Shown: piece after piece, positions 5,128 through 5,306 of the stretch
Position numbering within the stretch: the first letter of the stretch is position 1
How the letters are laid out: each line of letters starts with the position of its first letter
Assembly (NCBI GenBank): GCA_002401195.1
Contig: NVSI01000072.1
Span: 1-5,306 of the forward strand
Source of the DNA: Alphaproteobacteria bacterium
GTDB lineage: Bacteria > Pseudomonadota > Alphaproteobacteria > Micavibrionales > UBA1664
Length of the DNA: 5,306 nucleotides
Direction of reading: 5' to 3'
Program-made: the position numbers and the translations under genes
Notes under the pieces: generated by a model
Databases searched by the model: none
Told to the model about the DNA's origin: nothing
What the model saw: only the letters and a program-made list of their open reading frames with translations

Positions 5128-5306
5128 GTCAGCAACCTTTTCACTTTATCCATTCCAACCAAGAACCGTTCCACATCATTCATATCATTATATAAACCAA
5201 ATGAAGCGCGCGCCGTCCCATCAATTCCAAACCGTTTCATGAGCGGCATACAACAATGATGTCCCGTCCGCACGGCAACGCCCGCCTTATTCAATATCAT
5301 GCCAAT
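5124..5306 (-). CDS. sufS: cysteine desulfurase SufS, C-terminal part (runs off window)
   Basis: The frame is open from the window edge to a TGA at 5124-5126 and gives the last 60 residues of SufS. The fragment contains GVAVRTGHHCCMPLM, which aligns with RTGHHCAMPLM of E. coli SufS. The first Cys (codon at 5253-5255) is the catalytic persulfide-forming residue corresponding to Cys364. A second Cys follows directly where E. coli has Ala. GTARASFGLYND and DVERFLVGMDKVKRLL form the usual C-terminal part. SufS is a PLP enzyme that takes sulfur from cysteine for cluster assembly. The PLP lysine and the N-terminal domain lie beyond the right edge. The 4-nt overlap with sufT shows an operon; sufB, sufC and sufD would be expected further upstream on the minus strand. 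Confidence 0.95.
   Translation of the reverse strand: MGMILNKAGVAVRTGHHCCMPLMKRFGIDGTARASFGLYNDMNDVERFLVGMDKVKRLLT

Overview
The window looks like bacterial chromosome of moderate G+C (mid-40s percent by eye), most likely from an alphaproteobacterium. Three things point that way: the downstream order sufS-sufT(DUF59)-sufA, a secreted bacterial SH3-like protein of a type common in that class, and the general style of the proteins. This assignment is inferred from family knowledge; no search was run. The first ~150 bases may have another origin. They hold an A+T-rich RecO-like C-terminus and the N-terminus of an acpS gene that loses similarity to AcpS at about base 150.

Layout, left to right. 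(1) 1-231: recO-like 3' end (+), then an acpS start (+) broken after about 20 codons, then about 80 bases that match nothing I recognise. (2) 232-1757, minus strand: a secreted two-SH3-domain protein followed by an unrecognised cysteine-rich protein of 315 codons, probably co-transcribed. (3) 1758-1842: a short divergent intergenic region with a perfect 12-bp inverted repeat, one arm lying just upstream of each start codon. (4) 1843-2808 (+): dusA, tRNA-dihydrouridine synthase A, intact. (5) 2858-4173 (+): a compact unit with a good sigma70-type promoter whose -35 overlaps the dusA stop. It holds two unrecognised genes (197 and 178 codons, 1 bp apart), then a 44-codon small ORF with a clear Shine-Dalgarno sequence, then a strong intrinsic terminator at 4199-4230. 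(6) 4244-4332: an imperfect palindromic repeat element of the CGTCATT...AATGACG type between convergent genes. (7) 4351-5306, minus strand: the end of a SUF iron-sulfur cluster operon, read as sufS (C-terminal part only), sufT and a SufA/IscA-type carrier, tightly packed with a 4-nt overlap and a 6-nt gap.

The SUF genes work together. SufS supplies persulfide sulfur, SufT (DUF59/MIP18 family) assists maturation of Fe-S proteins, and the A-type protein carries or transfers clusters. DusA modifies tRNA D-loop uridines. The least explained parts are the 197/178/44-codon unit, the cysteine-rich 315-codon protein, the symmetrical repeat between the SH3 gene and dusA, and the broken acpS at the left edge. 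No rRNA, tRNA, CRISPR array, transposase or prophage gene was seen, and no gene-free stretch exceeds 300 bases.
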